NCBI GenBank assembly: GCA_963676635.1
Contig: OY781105.1
Coordinates: 186,001-250,000, forward strand
Length of the DNA stretch: 64,000 bases
Direction: 5' to 3'
From: GCA-002708315 sp963676635
Lineage (GTDB): Bacteria > Bacteroidota > Bacteroidia > Bacteroidales > F082
The translations under genes were made by a program, and so were the position numbers. Position 1 is the stretch's first letter. Every line of letters starts with the position of its first letter. This document shows, in pieces, positions 42,351 through 52,343 of the stretch. Below the pieces are notes generated by a model that ran no database searches, was not told where the DNA came from, and worked only from the letters and a program-made list of their open reading frames with translations.

Positions 42351-44882
42351 CTATTTTTCGTCGTCCGTTCTGTTATCTTTAGAATCTAAATCCTTCAAAT
42401 ATTGTTCCAAAGCCATTTCACTGGCAATTTTAACTTCTCTGGCCTTACTACCTTCGAACGGTCCTACTATTCCGGCCGCCTCCAGCTGATCAATAATTCG
42501 CCCTGCCCTGTTATATCCCAGCTTAAGCTTTCGCTGAAGCAAAGACGTTGAACCCTGTTGAGTCTGAACAATAATAAGAGCAGCATCTTCAAAAAGCTCA
42601 TCACGTTCATTGGCATCGTAATCAGCCTTTTGTTCACTTTCCTCATCTTTAAATTCAGGCAGATGCAATGCATCAGGGTAAGCCCTTTGAGCACCGATAA
42701 AGCTAGTGATTCTCTCTACTTCAGGAGTGTCGATAAATGCACATTGCAGTCTTATTACATCACTACCAGTAGAAAACAGCATATCACCACGTCCCACAAG
42801 CTGGTCTGCTCCGCTTGTATCCAGAATAGTACGTGAATCAATTTTCGTAATAACACGGAAAGCTATCCTTGCAGGGAAGTTAGCCTTGATAGTACCGGTA
42901 ATAATATTAACAGATGGACGCTGTGTAGCAATAATAAGGTGAATACCTATGGCTCTGGCCAGCTGAGCCAGACGTGTAACAGGTGCTTCAACCTCCTTGC
43001 CGGCAGTCATTATAAGATCAGCAAATTCATCAATAACCAGCACAAGATACGGAAGGTATCTGTGACCATGCAGCGGGTTGAGCTTACGGGCTATAAATTT
43101 AGTATTGTATTCCTTTATATTTCTAACCTGTGCGTCCTTAAGGAGCTCATAGCGGTTATCCATCTCAATACTCAGAGAGTTGAGAGTACGGACTACCTTT
43201 CTTGTGTCTGTAATAATAGCCTCTTCTGAATCAGGTAGTTTAGCGAGATAATGACGTTCTATCCTTGAGTAGAGATTAAGCTCTACCTTCTTAGGGTCTA
43301 CAAGGATAAACTTCAGTTCAGCCGGATGTTTGCTGTACAGCAGCGACGCAATAATAGCATTAAGTCCGACGGATTTACCCTGACCAGTAGCACCAGCCAT
43401 TAACAAGTGGGGCATCTTTGCAAGATCAGCCACATAGCTTTCGTTACTGATAGTTTTTCCAATCCCGAAAGGAAGATCATATTTATTGTTTCTGAAACGT
43501 TCAGAGCCAAGTATGGACTTAAGGGATACTATATTCGGGTTCTGGTTCGGGACTTCAATACCTACAGTGCCTTTGCCGGGAATAGGTGCAATAATACGTA
43601 TTCCAATGGCTGAAAGACTGAGGGCTATGTCATCCTCCAGATTTTTTATCTTGGCAATTCTGATACCAGGAGCGGGTACAACTTCGTAAAGCGTTACTGT
43701 AGGGCCTATGGTGGCTTTGATCTTTACAATGGAGATATTGTACTGCTTGAGGGTTTCTACGATTCTGGTTTTATTTACTTCCAGCTCATCCTTGGTTACA
43801 AGAACATTCTTTTCGTCGTAGTTTTCCAGAAGATCAAGACCCGGGTACTTGAAATCAGCAAGATCAAGCGTTGGGTCATATTCTGTGTCAATGCTTTTGT
43901 GTTCACCTGGCTCAGGCGTGCCAGTTATTGTCTTTTCTTCGTGAACTGGTTCTACAGTCAGCTCCACGTCATCATTATCATCATCAGATGTCTGCTTATT
44001 GCTTTCTGTTTCTGTAACATTTGTTTCATTATCAACTTCATCAAACACATCTTCTTCAATAATCAGGGTGTTACCTGTACCTTCCTCAGGTTTTGAAATA
44101 ATCTCTACATCCTCATCATCTACACTAAATTCCACTGTGTTATAGAGATCACCAGAGGGGGCGCTGTTCACAGCAGATGCTACATCATTACTATCATCAT
44201 CATTGGATTTACGTGATGGCATCTTAATTTTGCTAAGGAAAGCCAGACGTGTGTCAATAATCAGGAATATAACCGGGACAGCAATTATAAGTAATATCAA
44301 TCCGGCCGCACCCAGATATGAATTAAGCCACAGATTCAGATAATGCCCTATTAATCCACCCAGCAGATTCATCGGGTGTGCAGGGAATATCATATTCATG
44401 GTAACAGGCAGCCATGCTCCTGAAATTATAAGCAATTCAAACCATCTCCAGTGAGAGAAAAGGTGGGTTTTAATAAGTAGTTTTAATCCCAGCGAAAGCA
44501 ACACCAGCGGGAGGAGATATGTTCCTAAACCAAAACCTTTGTACACAAGAAAGTTCGAAATATATGTCCCTAATTTGCCAGTCCAGCTGGCCACTGTTTC
44601 AGTATGATCTTTATACTGAGCCAGCCCGCTTGCTGCACTATCCACAGCAAACCAGTTTATAATATAGGTAGTAAAAGCCAGGAAAAGATATAATCCAATC
44701 ACCAGCGTAACAAAGCCAACACTTTTAATAAATCTTGCGTCTTTATAAAACCTGACAGAGTTGCTGTTGACTCTTACTTTCTTTTTTTTGGCCGTACTCT
44801 TCTTATCAGAGCTTTTCTTCGATGTTTTTTTTACATTGACCTTTGTGGGAGGTTCCTTTAACTTATTAGATTTCGGCGCCAT
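42351..44882 (-). CDS. ftsK: DNA translocase FtsK/SpoIIIE
   Basis: 843 residues. A basic leader (1-50) and four to five membrane helices (~55-215) anchor it at the septum; an acidic linker (~230-345) follows. The alpha/beta motor spans ~360-740, with Walker A AGATGQGKSVGLNA and Walker B LVLVIDEFADLIM, RLAQLARAIGIHLIIATQRPS and LDTSGADQLVGRGDML. The C-terminal gamma winged-helix domain (STSLLQRKLKLGYNRAGRIIDQLEAAGIVGP), which reads chromosome polarity sequences, is present. It pumps chromosome ends and promotes dimer resolution at division. It has its own -7 box 22 bp upstream and heads an operon with lolA. Confidence 0.95.
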   Translation of the reverse strand: MAPKSNKLKEPPTKVNVKKTSKKSSDKKSTAKKKKVRVNSNSVRFYKDARFIKSVGFVTLVIGLYLFLAFTTYIINWFAVDSAASGLAQYKDHTETVASWTGKLGTYISNFLVYKGFGLGTYLLPLVLLSLGLKLLIKTHLFSHWRWFELLIISGAWLPVTMNMIFPAHPMNLLGGLIGHYLNLWLNSYLGAAGLILLIIAVPVIFLIIDTRLAFLSKIKMPSRKSNDDDSNDVASAVNSAPSGDLYNTVEFSVDDEDVEIISKPEEGTGNTLIIEEDVFDEVDNETNVTETESNKQTSDDDNDDVELTVEPVHEEKTITGTPEPGEHKSIDTEYDPTLDLADFKYPGLDLLENYDEKNVLVTKDELEVNKTRIVETLKQYNISIVKIKATIGPTVTLYEVVPAPGIRIAKIKNLEDDIALSLSAIGIRIIAPIPGKGTVGIEVPNQNPNIVSLKSILGSERFRNNKYDLPFGIGKTISNESYVADLAKMPHLLMAGATGQGKSVGLNAIIASLLYSKHPAELKFILVDPKKVELNLYSRIERHYLAKLPDSEEAIITDTRKVVRTLNSLSIEMDNRYELLKDAQVRNIKEYNTKFIARKLNPLHGHRYLPYLVLVIDEFADLIMTAGKEVEAPVTRLAQLARAIGIHLIIATQRPSVNIITGTIKANFPARIAFRVITKIDSRTILDTSGADQLVGRGDMLFSTGSDVIRLQCAFIDTPEVERITSFIGAQRAYPDALHLPEFKDEESEQKADYDANERDELFEDAALIIVQTQQGSTSLLQRKLKLGYNRAGRIIDQLEAAGIVGPFEGSKAREVKIASEMALEQYLKDLDSKDNRTDDEK

Positions 44883-44903
44883 TCAGTATTCTTGTGTTTC
44901 TTG

Positions 44904-44911
44904 CAAAAGTA
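44904..44911 (-). promoter_or_regulatory. -7 box for ftsK-lolA
   Basis: Minus strand TACTTTTG matches TAnnTTTG, 22 bp before the ftsK ATG. TTG about 20 bp further upstream could be the -33 element. Confidence 0.5.
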
Positions 44912-44964
44912 GTAAAATGCGTTGGATTGTTCAATGCAATTATTAAACTTTGAACAGTGCTCTG

Positions 44965-45309
44965 TTATTGTTCAACAGTGATTGAGCTTATTTTCATTTC
45001 CTTTCCTGAGATAACATCGCTAAACAGACTATTGCATTTGGGGCAAGGGTCTGTTATTTCACTGATTTGAAACTCATGATGGCATTGAGTACATCTTGCG
45101 ATAGCGGTAATTTTGTTAACATTAACATCAGCCTTCTCAAGCATAGTATCTTTAACAGCCATTTCCATAGCAGTATCAAGGGCATAGAATTCAATACCGG
45201 CCATCATACCCACATCGAGTGTAAGAGAAGTGATTTTTGAAGCTTCTGCTTTTCTGGCTTCTTCTTCAGCAATTTCAATAATATTCATTGCAATGGAAAA
45301 CTCATGCAT
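44965..45309 (-). CDS. hypA: HypA-like nickel metallochaperone
   Basis: 114 residues, full length. The N-terminus MHEFSIAMNIIEIAEEEA contains the MHE nickel site (His2). Two CxxC pairs, CTQC and CPKC, form the zinc loop at ~75-92. HypA delivers nickel to [NiFe]-hydrogenase maturation and sometimes to urease. No other hyp or hydrogenase genes are in the window, so its client must lie elsewhere. It lies between ftsK and a minus-strand aminotransferase gene, with a small inverted-repeat element on the aminotransferase side. Confidence 0.85.
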   Translation of the reverse strand: MHEFSIAMNIIEIAEEEARKAEASKITSLTLDVGMMAGIEFYALDTAMEMAVKDTMLEKADVNVNKITAIARCTQCHHEFQISEITDPCPKCNSLFSDVISGKEMKISSITVEQ

Positions 45310-45330
45310 TGTATTGGGGATATAATAACA

Positions 45331-45399
45331 AAGTCATTCCCGACAAGGCAATAGCCTTAATAATCAGCGTTTCGGCAGATTATTTGTCTGGAATGACTT
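45331..45399. repeat. Small inverted-repeat element with cloverleaf potential
   Basis: AAGTCATTCCCGACAA (45331-45346) pairs 15 of 16 with TTGTCTGGAATGACTT (45384-45399). Inside are two lesser hairpins (AAGGCAATAGCCTT and AATAATC/GATTATT). Either a nonautonomous mobile repeat or an RNA structure in the operon spacer. Confidence 0.55.
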
Positions 45400-45410
45400 C
45401 GCAGTGTTTA

Positions 45411-46610
45411 TTATGATACTCTTCCGGGATAAACCTTCAGAGCCTCATCAAGTACTTTAATTGATTTTTCAAGATCAGCAACGTTAAGCACATAACTGAT
45501 TCTCACTTCATTTTTACCTCTGCCTTCAGTGGAGTAAAATCCTGATGCAGGCGCCAACATTACTGTCTGTCCTTCATAGTTAAAATCTTCCAGCAGCCAC
45601 TGACAGAATCTGTCTGAATCGTCGATAGGCAGTTGAGCCACCACATAGAAAGCACCTGCAGGGGTAGGGCAGTAGGCATCTTTAATGCTGTTAATGCCTT
45701 TAACAATAGTATTTCTTCGGGCGATATATTCAACCATCACCTTATCGAAATACTCATCAGGGGTATCAACTGCAGCTTCAGCAGCTACCTGTCCCAGTGA
45801 AGGCGGACTGAGTCTTGCCTGAGCAAACTTCAGCGCAGTAGCCATCACTTCTTTGTTTTTAGAAACCATCCAGCCAATGCGAATACCACAAGCGCTGTAA
45901 CGTTTAGAGACAGAGTCGATAAGAATCACGTGATCCTCAATGCCTTTTAAATGCATACAAGAAAAATGTTGCTTACCGTCGTAAGTGAATTCGCGGTATA
46001 CCTCATCAGCGATGAGGTAAAGATCATGCTTAAGAGCAATATCTCTCAGAACGCCAAGCTCCTCTTTTGTATACAGATAACCGGTTGGGTTATTAGGATT
46101 ACAAACAAGAATAGCCTTTGTTTTTGGAGTAATATTTTTCTCAAACTCTTCAATAGGCGGCAGAGCAAAGCCTGTGTCAATAGAAGAAAATATCGGTACA
46201 ACTTTCACGCCTGCATTAGTGGCAAATCCATTATAGTTGGCGTAAAAAGGTTCAGGGATGATAACTTCGTCATCAGGATCCATAATTGTTTGGAAAGCAA
46301 ACAACAAGGCTTCCGACGCACCGGCTCCCACGATAATCTCTTCAGGTGTTACGTTGATGTTAACAGACTGATAGTAACCGGCCAGTTTTTGACGTAATGA
46401 ATAAATACCGGCACTGTGACTATATTCAATCACCTTATTACCATAATTTTTAATGGCATTGAGTGCTACTTCCGGAGTCTCAATGTCGGGTTGTCCTATG
46501 TTCAGATGATGAACATGTACACCTCTTTTTTTGGCCTGCTCAGCATATGGTACAAGCTTCCTGATAGGAGATTGTGGCATAGCTAGGCCCTTTTTCGAAA
46601 TACCTGGCAT
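45411..46610 (-). CDS. Class I/II pyridoxal-phosphate aminotransferase (aspartate aminotransferase-like)
   Basis: 399 residues, standard for fold-type I aminotransferases. Motifs: IGQPDIETPE near the N-terminus, GASEALLFAF (cofactor phosphate contact), CNPNNPTGYLYT, ADEVYREFTYDG with the pyridine-binding Asp, SVSKRYSACGIRIGW with the Schiff-base Lys (~240), and a C-terminal VRISYVLN Arg. It transfers an amino group between an amino acid and a 2-oxo acid; exact substrates cannot be read from motifs. It could be co-transcribed with the hypA gene (101 bp away). Confidence 0.88.
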   Translation of the reverse strand: MPGISKKGLAMPQSPIRKLVPYAEQAKKRGVHVHHLNIGQPDIETPEVALNAIKNYGNKVIEYSHSAGIYSLRQKLAGYYQSVNINVTPEEIIVGAGASEALLFAFQTIMDPDDEVIIPEPFYANYNGFATNAGVKVVPIFSSIDTGFALPPIEEFEKNITPKTKAILVCNPNNPTGYLYTKEELGVLRDIALKHDLYLIADEVYREFTYDGKQHFSCMHLKGIEDHVILIDSVSKRYSACGIRIGWMVSKNKEVMATALKFAQARLSPPSLGQVAAEAAVDTPDEYFDKVMVEYIARRNTIVKGINSIKDAYCPTPAGAFYVVAQLPIDDSDRFCQWLLEDFNYEGQTVMLAPASGFYSTEGRGKNEVRISYVLNVADLEKSIKVLDEALKVYPGRVS

Positions 46611-46692
46611 TGTATTGTTCTATTTTATTTATGACTATACTGTTTGTCAAGAAAGCCTGTAATCCCGGATGATACCGACCATCGGGAAGATA

Positions 46693-47136
46693 CTACTTAT
46701 TTACAGGAGCTACTCCGCTATTGTTTTCAGGGAGTGCTTCCTCAGGTTTTTGAACAACCTTTCCTTTGATTCTTAACAATACAGTTGATTTGTTCTTAGC
46801 GTTAGAATAAACAGTAACAGTTTTGTTGAAATTGCCTGCTTTTCTTGTGTTATAAGTAACTTTTATTTTACTTGTTTCGCCAGGAAGAATCGGTTCTTTT
46901 GGCCATGTAGGTACTGTGCAACCACAAGAAGAACGCGGTTTGCTTAGTATGAGTGGTTCATTACCTGTGTTTGTAAACTCGAAATCATATGCTCCGTCAC
47001 CATTTACGTAAATAGTGCCATAATCATGAGTTAATTCCCCGAAGGTAATTTCTGGTCCGTTGACTTTTTTCTCGTCCTGTGCTCCTGCTGCCAGCACTGT
47101 GAAAATAAATAGTGCGGCTAAAACAAAATTTTTCAT
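46693..47136 (-). CDS. DUF1573 secreted protein
   Basis: 147 residues. The signal peptide (MKNFVLAALFIFTVLAAGAQ) is followed by one DUF1573 immunoglobulin-like domain: ITFGELTHDYGTIYVNGDGAYDFEFTNTGNEPLIL, SSCGCTVPTWPKEPILPGE and IKVTYNTRKAGNFNKTVTVYSN. The SCGCT motif is the family hallmark. The protein is exported to the periplasm or lipid-free outer face; molecular role unknown. It has its own -7 box 32 bp upstream, and the 22-bp phased array 3 lies ~200 bp further upstream. Confidence 0.85.
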   Translation of the reverse strand: MKNFVLAALFIFTVLAAGAQDEKKVNGPEITFGELTHDYGTIYVNGDGAYDFEFTNTGNEPLILSKPRSSCGCTVPTWPKEPILPGETSKIKVTYNTRKAGNFNKTVTVYSNAKNKSTVLLRIKGKVVQKPEEALPENNSGVAPVNK

Positions 47137-47167
47137 TTTTTACGTTTTTTTGTTTTGATATAGACAA

Positions 47168-47175
47168 CAAAAGTA
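47168..47175 (-). promoter_or_regulatory. -7 box for the DUF1573 gene
   Basis: Minus strand TACTTTTG matches TAnnTTTG, 32 bp before the ATG. Confidence 0.45.
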
Positions 47176-47340
47176 ATAAAAATCAATACCAGTGACCTAA
47201 GTACAACAGATATTTCTGAATTTTAAGTTTTTTTATATTTTATGAATATGCATTGTCAGGCAAGTCATTACATATAAGGAGTTATTCTATTGTTTGTTAT
47301 ATTGCAATATGCTTTTTATTTATCACTTCTTATACTGTTT

Positions 47341-47445
47341 TTATCACCTGTGTGAGCAACTGCTGTTACATGTGATAATGAGTAATTACACAAGTGAGAA
47401 TGCCTGTTTACACCTGTGACAATGATTGCTCACACAGGTGATATT
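47341..47445. repeat. 22-bp phased palindrome array 3
   Basis: Five cores of the form CACnnGTG (CACCTGTG, TACATGTG, CACAAGTG, CACCTGTG, CACAGGTG) centred at 47348.5, 47370.5, 47392.5, 47414.5 and 47436.5: exactly 22 bp apart. A degenerate sixth (CACTTCTT) precedes them at ~47327. It sits in the 375-bp gap between parC and the DUF1573 gene; the rest of the gap holds nothing else. Confidence 0.75.
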
Positions 47446-47511
47446 TATAATGGTTGCATTACAATTAGGTATTAGTAAGAAGAGTTTGGTACTTATTAAT
47501 CAGCAATAGTG

Positions 47512-50199
47512 TTAAAACTCAAGTTCCAGCTGTGGTGGGTCATCGGAGTCTTTATCATTTTTCTTAGCTGATCCGGTTTCAGGTTCCTTTTCTGTTGATT
47601 CGCTGTCTGTGTTATTGCTATCAGATGTTTCATTAACAACTTCATCCTCTTCCTCTTCCTCTTCCTTTTCAGGAGCTTCATAAGGAATTGGGTCAATGAA
47701 TTTTATCTTGAATACATCATAATTAGACAGACGTTTACCTTTAGCTTTAATGCCTTTGATAGCAATAAAGTCATCAACAGGCACTACTTCCACCTCTCTC
47801 TCGTCACTGCTTTTCTTCTTGATCTCAAATTGGAGAACAGGCAGATGATCCAATGACCATGATATAAGCTTCGAACCTTTGTCTTCGCTGATAAACGTAA
47901 CAGCTCTGTTTAATGTACTGTTTTCAGGGATAGTAAATCGTTTGACGTAGTATTTATCCTGACTACCATCCAGATAAACTGCTGTGATAATTGTTTCAGG
48001 ATCAAATTTCATAAGCCTGATCATTTCATCATCGAAATGAGTGTTCAGATCATAGCCGGTGAGTTTGAATTCTCCGGTATCCAAGATACTGAGTATCCTG
48101 TCATCACTTCTGAAATCACCGAGAAATGTACCTCTTTCATCGCTGTTAAGCCTTCTTACAGTATCATCAAACCATATCTTAAGAGCCCCCAGTGTTGAGA
48201 CCCCCTCTTCGCGCACAATGATATTCCTGATTGGATTTTTGCTGATTATATTACCTCTTGATCCACGGCCTTTGATAGCAATATTGCTGAAATCAAACTC
48301 AAAGCTAAGCTTCTTGAGCCGTGGTTTGGCTTTAAGGTTAACTTTAACCACTTCGGCTTCACCGTTAGGATTTGCAGTAAAATATATAACTTTTGATCCA
48401 TCGTTACCAATAGTCAGGTCGTATTCTTTATCGCGTGTAACGCCCATTACAGCAAACCTTTTCACATAATAATGCCCGTGTTTGCCGTTTTGATATATCA
48501 TATTATATATAGTACGGTCGTCCGACTTTTTAAATACATCGCAATGGATGATGCCTTTACCCACAAAAACCTTAGGTGCTACCTTAACGACCATCATGGT
48601 TCCGTTGGACTTAAACACAATAATATCGTCAATGTCAGAGCAATCGGTAACATATTCCTGCTTTTTAAGGCCTGTTCCTATAAAGCCTTCCTCATTATCC
48701 ATATATAACTTGGAGTTGGCTACAGCCACATTACTTGCGTTGATAGTATCGAAGCTTCTGATTTCTGTTTTACGCTCACGACCCTTGCCGTACTTCTTTT
48801 TAATTTGACGGAAGTAGTTAATGGCGTAGTCAATAAGGTTTGCCAAATGGTTCAGAACTTCTTCTATTTCTGCTTCAATACCTTTAATATAATCATCGGC
48901 TTTGAACGCATTATATTTGGAAATCCTCTTAATTTTTATTTCAGTTAACCTGATGATGTCCTCTTCTGTTACATCGCGTTTCAGAATTTTCTTAAACGGA
49001 TCAAGGCCTTTGTCGATGGTCTTTAGCACACATTCCCATGTTTCACAATCTTCAATGGAAAGGTAAATCCTGTTTTCGATAAATATCTTTTCCAGAGAAG
49101 AGTTATGCCATTGTTCCTGAAGCTCGTTAAGGCGTATCTCAAGTTCACTTTTTAACAGATTAACTGTGTTGTCAGTGTTTTGCTTAAGAATTTCCTTAAC
49201 AGCTATAAAATGAGGTTTCTGATCAATAATAATACAGCTGTTGGGCGATATCGACATCTCACAGTTAGTGAAAGCATAGAGAGCATCAATTGTTTGATCA
49301 GGACTAACATTACTTGCAAGGTGGATAACAATCTCAACATTTTCAGCAGTATTGTCATCTATCTTTTTGATCTTAATCTTTCCTTTGTCATTGGCAGCGA
49401 TAACAGAATCTATCAAAGATGATGTAGTAGTACCAAAAGGAATTTCAGTAATTACCAGTGTTTTTTTATCCGCTTGAGATATCCTGGCTCTGACTCTAAC
49501 CTTGCCACCTCTTAACCCTCCGTTGTATTTGGAGAAATCGGCCATGCCGCCTGTTAGAAAATCAGGATAAATTTCAAAGTCCTTTTCCTGAAGATACAGT
49601 ATTGAGGCATCGATAAGCTCCACAAAGTTATGTGGTAATATTTTAGAAGCCAGTCCTACAGCAATACCTTCTACGCCCTGAACAAGCAGCAATGGGAATT
49701 TTACCGGAAGAGTTACAGGCTCTTTGTTTCTCCCGTCGTATGATGCTTTCCATGTGGTAGTTTTAGGATTAAAGACAACCTCCTTGGCAAATTTCGATAA
49801 CCGGGCTTCAATGTAACGAGGAGCTGCAGCACGGTCTCCTGTAAGGGTATTACCCCAGTTACCCTGCATATCGATGAGAAGTTCCTTCTGTCCAAGCTGC
49901 ACCAGGGCATCACCAATTGATGCATCACCATGAGGGTGAAACTGCATTGTATGCCCTATGATATTGGCAACCTTGTTGAATCTTCCATCATCCAAACGAT
50001 TCATGGCGTGGAGAATACGACGCTGTACAGGTTTAAGACCATCATCAACTTCAGGAACAGCACGCTCCAGGATTACATAGGATGCGTAATCCAGAAACCA
50101 GTTCTCATACATTCCGCTAAGGTGAGTTGTTTTAAAACCTTCTTCTTTCGATTGTTGCTGATCTTCCTGTTCAGTATTTTCAGTTAATTCCTCGTCCAT
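47512..50199 (-). CDS. parC: DNA topoisomerase IV subunit A
   Basis: 895 residues. Type IIA topoisomerase breakage-reunion subunit: YENWFLDYASYVILERAVPEVDDGLKPVQRRIL, HTMQFHPHGDASIGDALV, and the catalytic Tyr in AAPRYIEARLS (~130). A C-terminal beta-propeller (residues ~500-800) wraps DNA, and an acidic tail ends the protein. The YENWFLDYASYVILERAVP opening is the ParC version usual in Bacteroidota, not GyrA. Topo IV decatenates daughter chromosomes. The start lies 23 bp after the vWA protein stop. No parE gene adjoins it here. Confidence 0.88.
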   Translation of the reverse strand: MDEELTENTEQEDQQQSKEEGFKTTHLSGMYENWFLDYASYVILERAVPEVDDGLKPVQRRILHAMNRLDDGRFNKVANIIGHTMQFHPHGDASIGDALVQLGQKELLIDMQGNWGNTLTGDRAAAPRYIEARLSKFAKEVVFNPKTTTWKASYDGRNKEPVTLPVKFPLLLVQGVEGIAVGLASKILPHNFVELIDASILYLQEKDFEIYPDFLTGGMADFSKYNGGLRGGKVRVRARISQADKKTLVITEIPFGTTTSSLIDSVIAANDKGKIKIKKIDDNTAENVEIVIHLASNVSPDQTIDALYAFTNCEMSISPNSCIIIDQKPHFIAVKEILKQNTDNTVNLLKSELEIRLNELQEQWHNSSLEKIFIENRIYLSIEDCETWECVLKTIDKGLDPFKKILKRDVTEEDIIRLTEIKIKRISKYNAFKADDYIKGIEAEIEEVLNHLANLIDYAINYFRQIKKKYGKGRERKTEIRSFDTINASNVAVANSKLYMDNEEGFIGTGLKKQEYVTDCSDIDDIIVFKSNGTMMVVKVAPKVFVGKGIIHCDVFKKSDDRTIYNMIYQNGKHGHYYVKRFAVMGVTRDKEYDLTIGNDGSKVIYFTANPNGEAEVVKVNLKAKPRLKKLSFEFDFSNIAIKGRGSRGNIISKNPIRNIIVREEGVSTLGALKIWFDDTVRRLNSDERGTFLGDFRSDDRILSILDTGEFKLTGYDLNTHFDDEMIRLMKFDPETIITAVYLDGSQDKYYVKRFTIPENSTLNRAVTFISEDKGSKLISWSLDHLPVLQFEIKKKSSDEREVEVVPVDDFIAIKGIKAKGKRLSNYDVFKIKFIDPIPYEAPEKEEEEEEDEVVNETSDSNNTDSESTEKEPETGSAKKNDKDSDDPPQLELEF

Positions 50200-50222
50200 T
50201 TATTTGTATTTGCTACCTTCGT

Positions 50223-52250
50223 TTACTTCCAGAATCTAATTACAATTATTTCCAATAACAATGTAAAAAGTGCGAAAATAATAAATAGCTTCCAAAATTC
50301 ACTTTGATTTTTCAGCGAGTTAATAACAATTTCCATTTCATTTCTGCTGCTGTCCACAATTTGGTGGTTTTTTAGCGGGATGTTTTCCGCAAACTCCTGG
50401 ATATCTTCACCAGTGTAAAAATTCAGCCATGATTCACTTCTGTTGTAATTGGCAGCAAGTACTGATATTACTGTATCGTTGCTGGTAATGTTGTGATAAC
50501 CAGTATGTAATGGGATATTTTTTAGCTCAAGTCGCAATAGCCCGCTGTTGTAACTTTGCATTGGTATTATTTCCTGATCGTAAAGAGTACTGATTAGTTT
50601 AACAGGCTCATCGCGATGAATAACCGTTTCAGGTTTTATGTTGATATAATTATCATCGCCAATGATGATATATGGTTTTTCGCCAGTGGTAACTTTTTCA
50701 GCAATTCCGTGCATAACAGGAATAAACAATGGGTGTACAGCAAAATTGCCGTCGGTATTATCTATTCCTGTTGAAAGGATAAACAATGTTCCGTTACCGA
50801 TTCTTTTACGCGACAGGAGGTCATTGCCATTGAGCAGGGTGATTAATGGCTCTACACCAGAAGCGACAGGGAATCTGTATTCAAGATGATTATTAATAAC
50901 GGGTAAGTCGGCATTTTCGGGAATCTTGCTGATAGACTTACTGAAAATATCATCTGCTTCAGCAATGCGCACTACACGAGTAGAGGCTGTATCTTTTTTA
51001 ATTACATATCCGGCACTCATTGTTTGTAAAAAGTCATTAGTGATGCTAATATCTTTTGACAAATCAGGTATATACAACAGGTTGCCACCATTATTGATAT
51101 AGTCATACAGCTGAGTTATAATACCTGAGGAGATATGCTGACTGGCTTTAAGTATTACCAGATTATATTTATTAAGCTCTGAATAGTCGGCAGATAAATA
51201 CCCGGCAGAAATCGGGTTAAAGATATCATCAGATTGATAATACTGCATAATTTTGCTGTTATTGTCACTTATAATAAGTGTGTTAACAAGAGGCAATGTC
51301 TTATAGGCAAAATACAGCTTATCATCAAAAGTAATGGGATAGTCTTCAATTTGAATTACTCCATAGTTCCATCCACGGGCATCGCTGTTAAAGCTGAATT
51401 CAATATCCTTATATGAGTCGGGTTTTAAATCCACAGCAGTTACTGCCTTTTGCTTGTTGTTAACAAAAATCTTTACAGGAACACTAATATAATCTTCATC
51501 AGTGGGATTGGTAATTCTTACATTAAGGTTGATGAGTCCGTTTTTAATGAGTTCAGGGATATGGATATTGCAGCTATCTACAAATATGTTTCTTTTAGCA
51601 AGATGGTTAAATAAAATGAAGGTATAATCATTGATACTGTCGGGTTGAATATTGTTGAAGTCAAATGTGTTTAGCTGGGCATCAGAGAGGATATAAGTAT
51701 GACACGACTTCAGGTTTATGAGCTTCATCAGTCGGTTACGATCTTCAATCAGCTGGCTTAATGCGGGGGTGTGTTCGTTAACCTCAAGGTTTTCCAATGC
51801 TGATATTGCGTCCTGCTGTGTAAGTGTTGTATTTTGTTTATTCCCGTTAAGGATGATAAACTTTGTGTTTTCAGGAGCAGCTGAAACAATATCCAGTGCA
51901 TTTTTTCTGGCTTCTTCAAACAGTCTTCCGTTTTCACCTTCTGCCAGCATACTATATGTGTTATCACATATGATAGCAATAGTAGATGCCTCCTGAATTT
52001 TCTTTTTATCATTGTTAATTTGCGGTCCGGCAAATGCAAACACGAGAGCAGCAATAGTAAGTATTCTTAAAATCAGTATAATAAGGTGCTTAATTTTGTG
52101 CTGCTTTTTGGTTTGTGCTGTAACCCTTTTTAATCGGGAGATATCACTGAAATAAAGTTTCTTGTATCGTCTGAAGTTAAAGAGATGGATGATAACAGGA
52201 ATAGCGATAGCAAAGAGGCCATACAGTATTTCAGGATGAAGAAAAGTCAT
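50223..52250 (-). CDS. BatA-like membrane protein with vWA-type domain
   Basis: 675 residues. The N-terminal BatA signature TFLHPEILYGLFAIAIPVIIHLFNFRRYKKLYFSD is followed by a second helix (HLIILILRILTIAALVFAFAGPQI). A vWA-like fold (~90-200) begins IAIICDNTYSMLAEG, with a partial MIDAS (D.TYS instead of DxSxS). Large periplasmic beta and Rossmann-like regions (a GATase-like segment with YINNGGNLLYIPD near ~410) follow, and a C-terminal helix (FWKLFIIFALFTLLLEIIVI) closes it. Likely an envelope-integrity or assembly factor, fully membrane-anchored. Upstream of parC in one transcription unit. Confidence 0.75.
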   Translation of the reverse strand: MTFLHPEILYGLFAIAIPVIIHLFNFRRYKKLYFSDISRLKRVTAQTKKQHKIKHLIILILRILTIAALVFAFAGPQINNDKKKIQEASTIAIICDNTYSMLAEGENGRLFEEARKNALDIVSAAPENTKFIILNGNKQNTTLTQQDAISALENLEVNEHTPALSQLIEDRNRLMKLINLKSCHTYILSDAQLNTFDFNNIQPDSINDYTFILFNHLAKRNIFVDSCNIHIPELIKNGLINLNVRITNPTDEDYISVPVKIFVNNKQKAVTAVDLKPDSYKDIEFSFNSDARGWNYGVIQIEDYPITFDDKLYFAYKTLPLVNTLIISDNNSKIMQYYQSDDIFNPISAGYLSADYSELNKYNLVILKASQHISSGIITQLYDYINNGGNLLYIPDLSKDISITNDFLQTMSAGYVIKKDTASTRVVRIAEADDIFSKSISKIPENADLPVINNHLEYRFPVASGVEPLITLLNGNDLLSRKRIGNGTLFILSTGIDNTDGNFAVHPLFIPVMHGIAEKVTTGEKPYIIIGDDNYINIKPETVIHRDEPVKLISTLYDQEIIPMQSYNSGLLRLELKNIPLHTGYHNITSNDTVISVLAANYNRSESWLNFYTGEDIQEFAENIPLKNHQIVDSSRNEMEIVINSLKNQSEFWKLFIIFALFTLLLEIIVIRFWK

Positions 52251-52343
52251 TTAGTTGTTGGAATTGTTTGTTAAACAGACATTACATTTTGGGAAAAAGA
52301 GTCCTGAGCATAGGCACAGAACTCTTTTAATATTGTAAATTAG

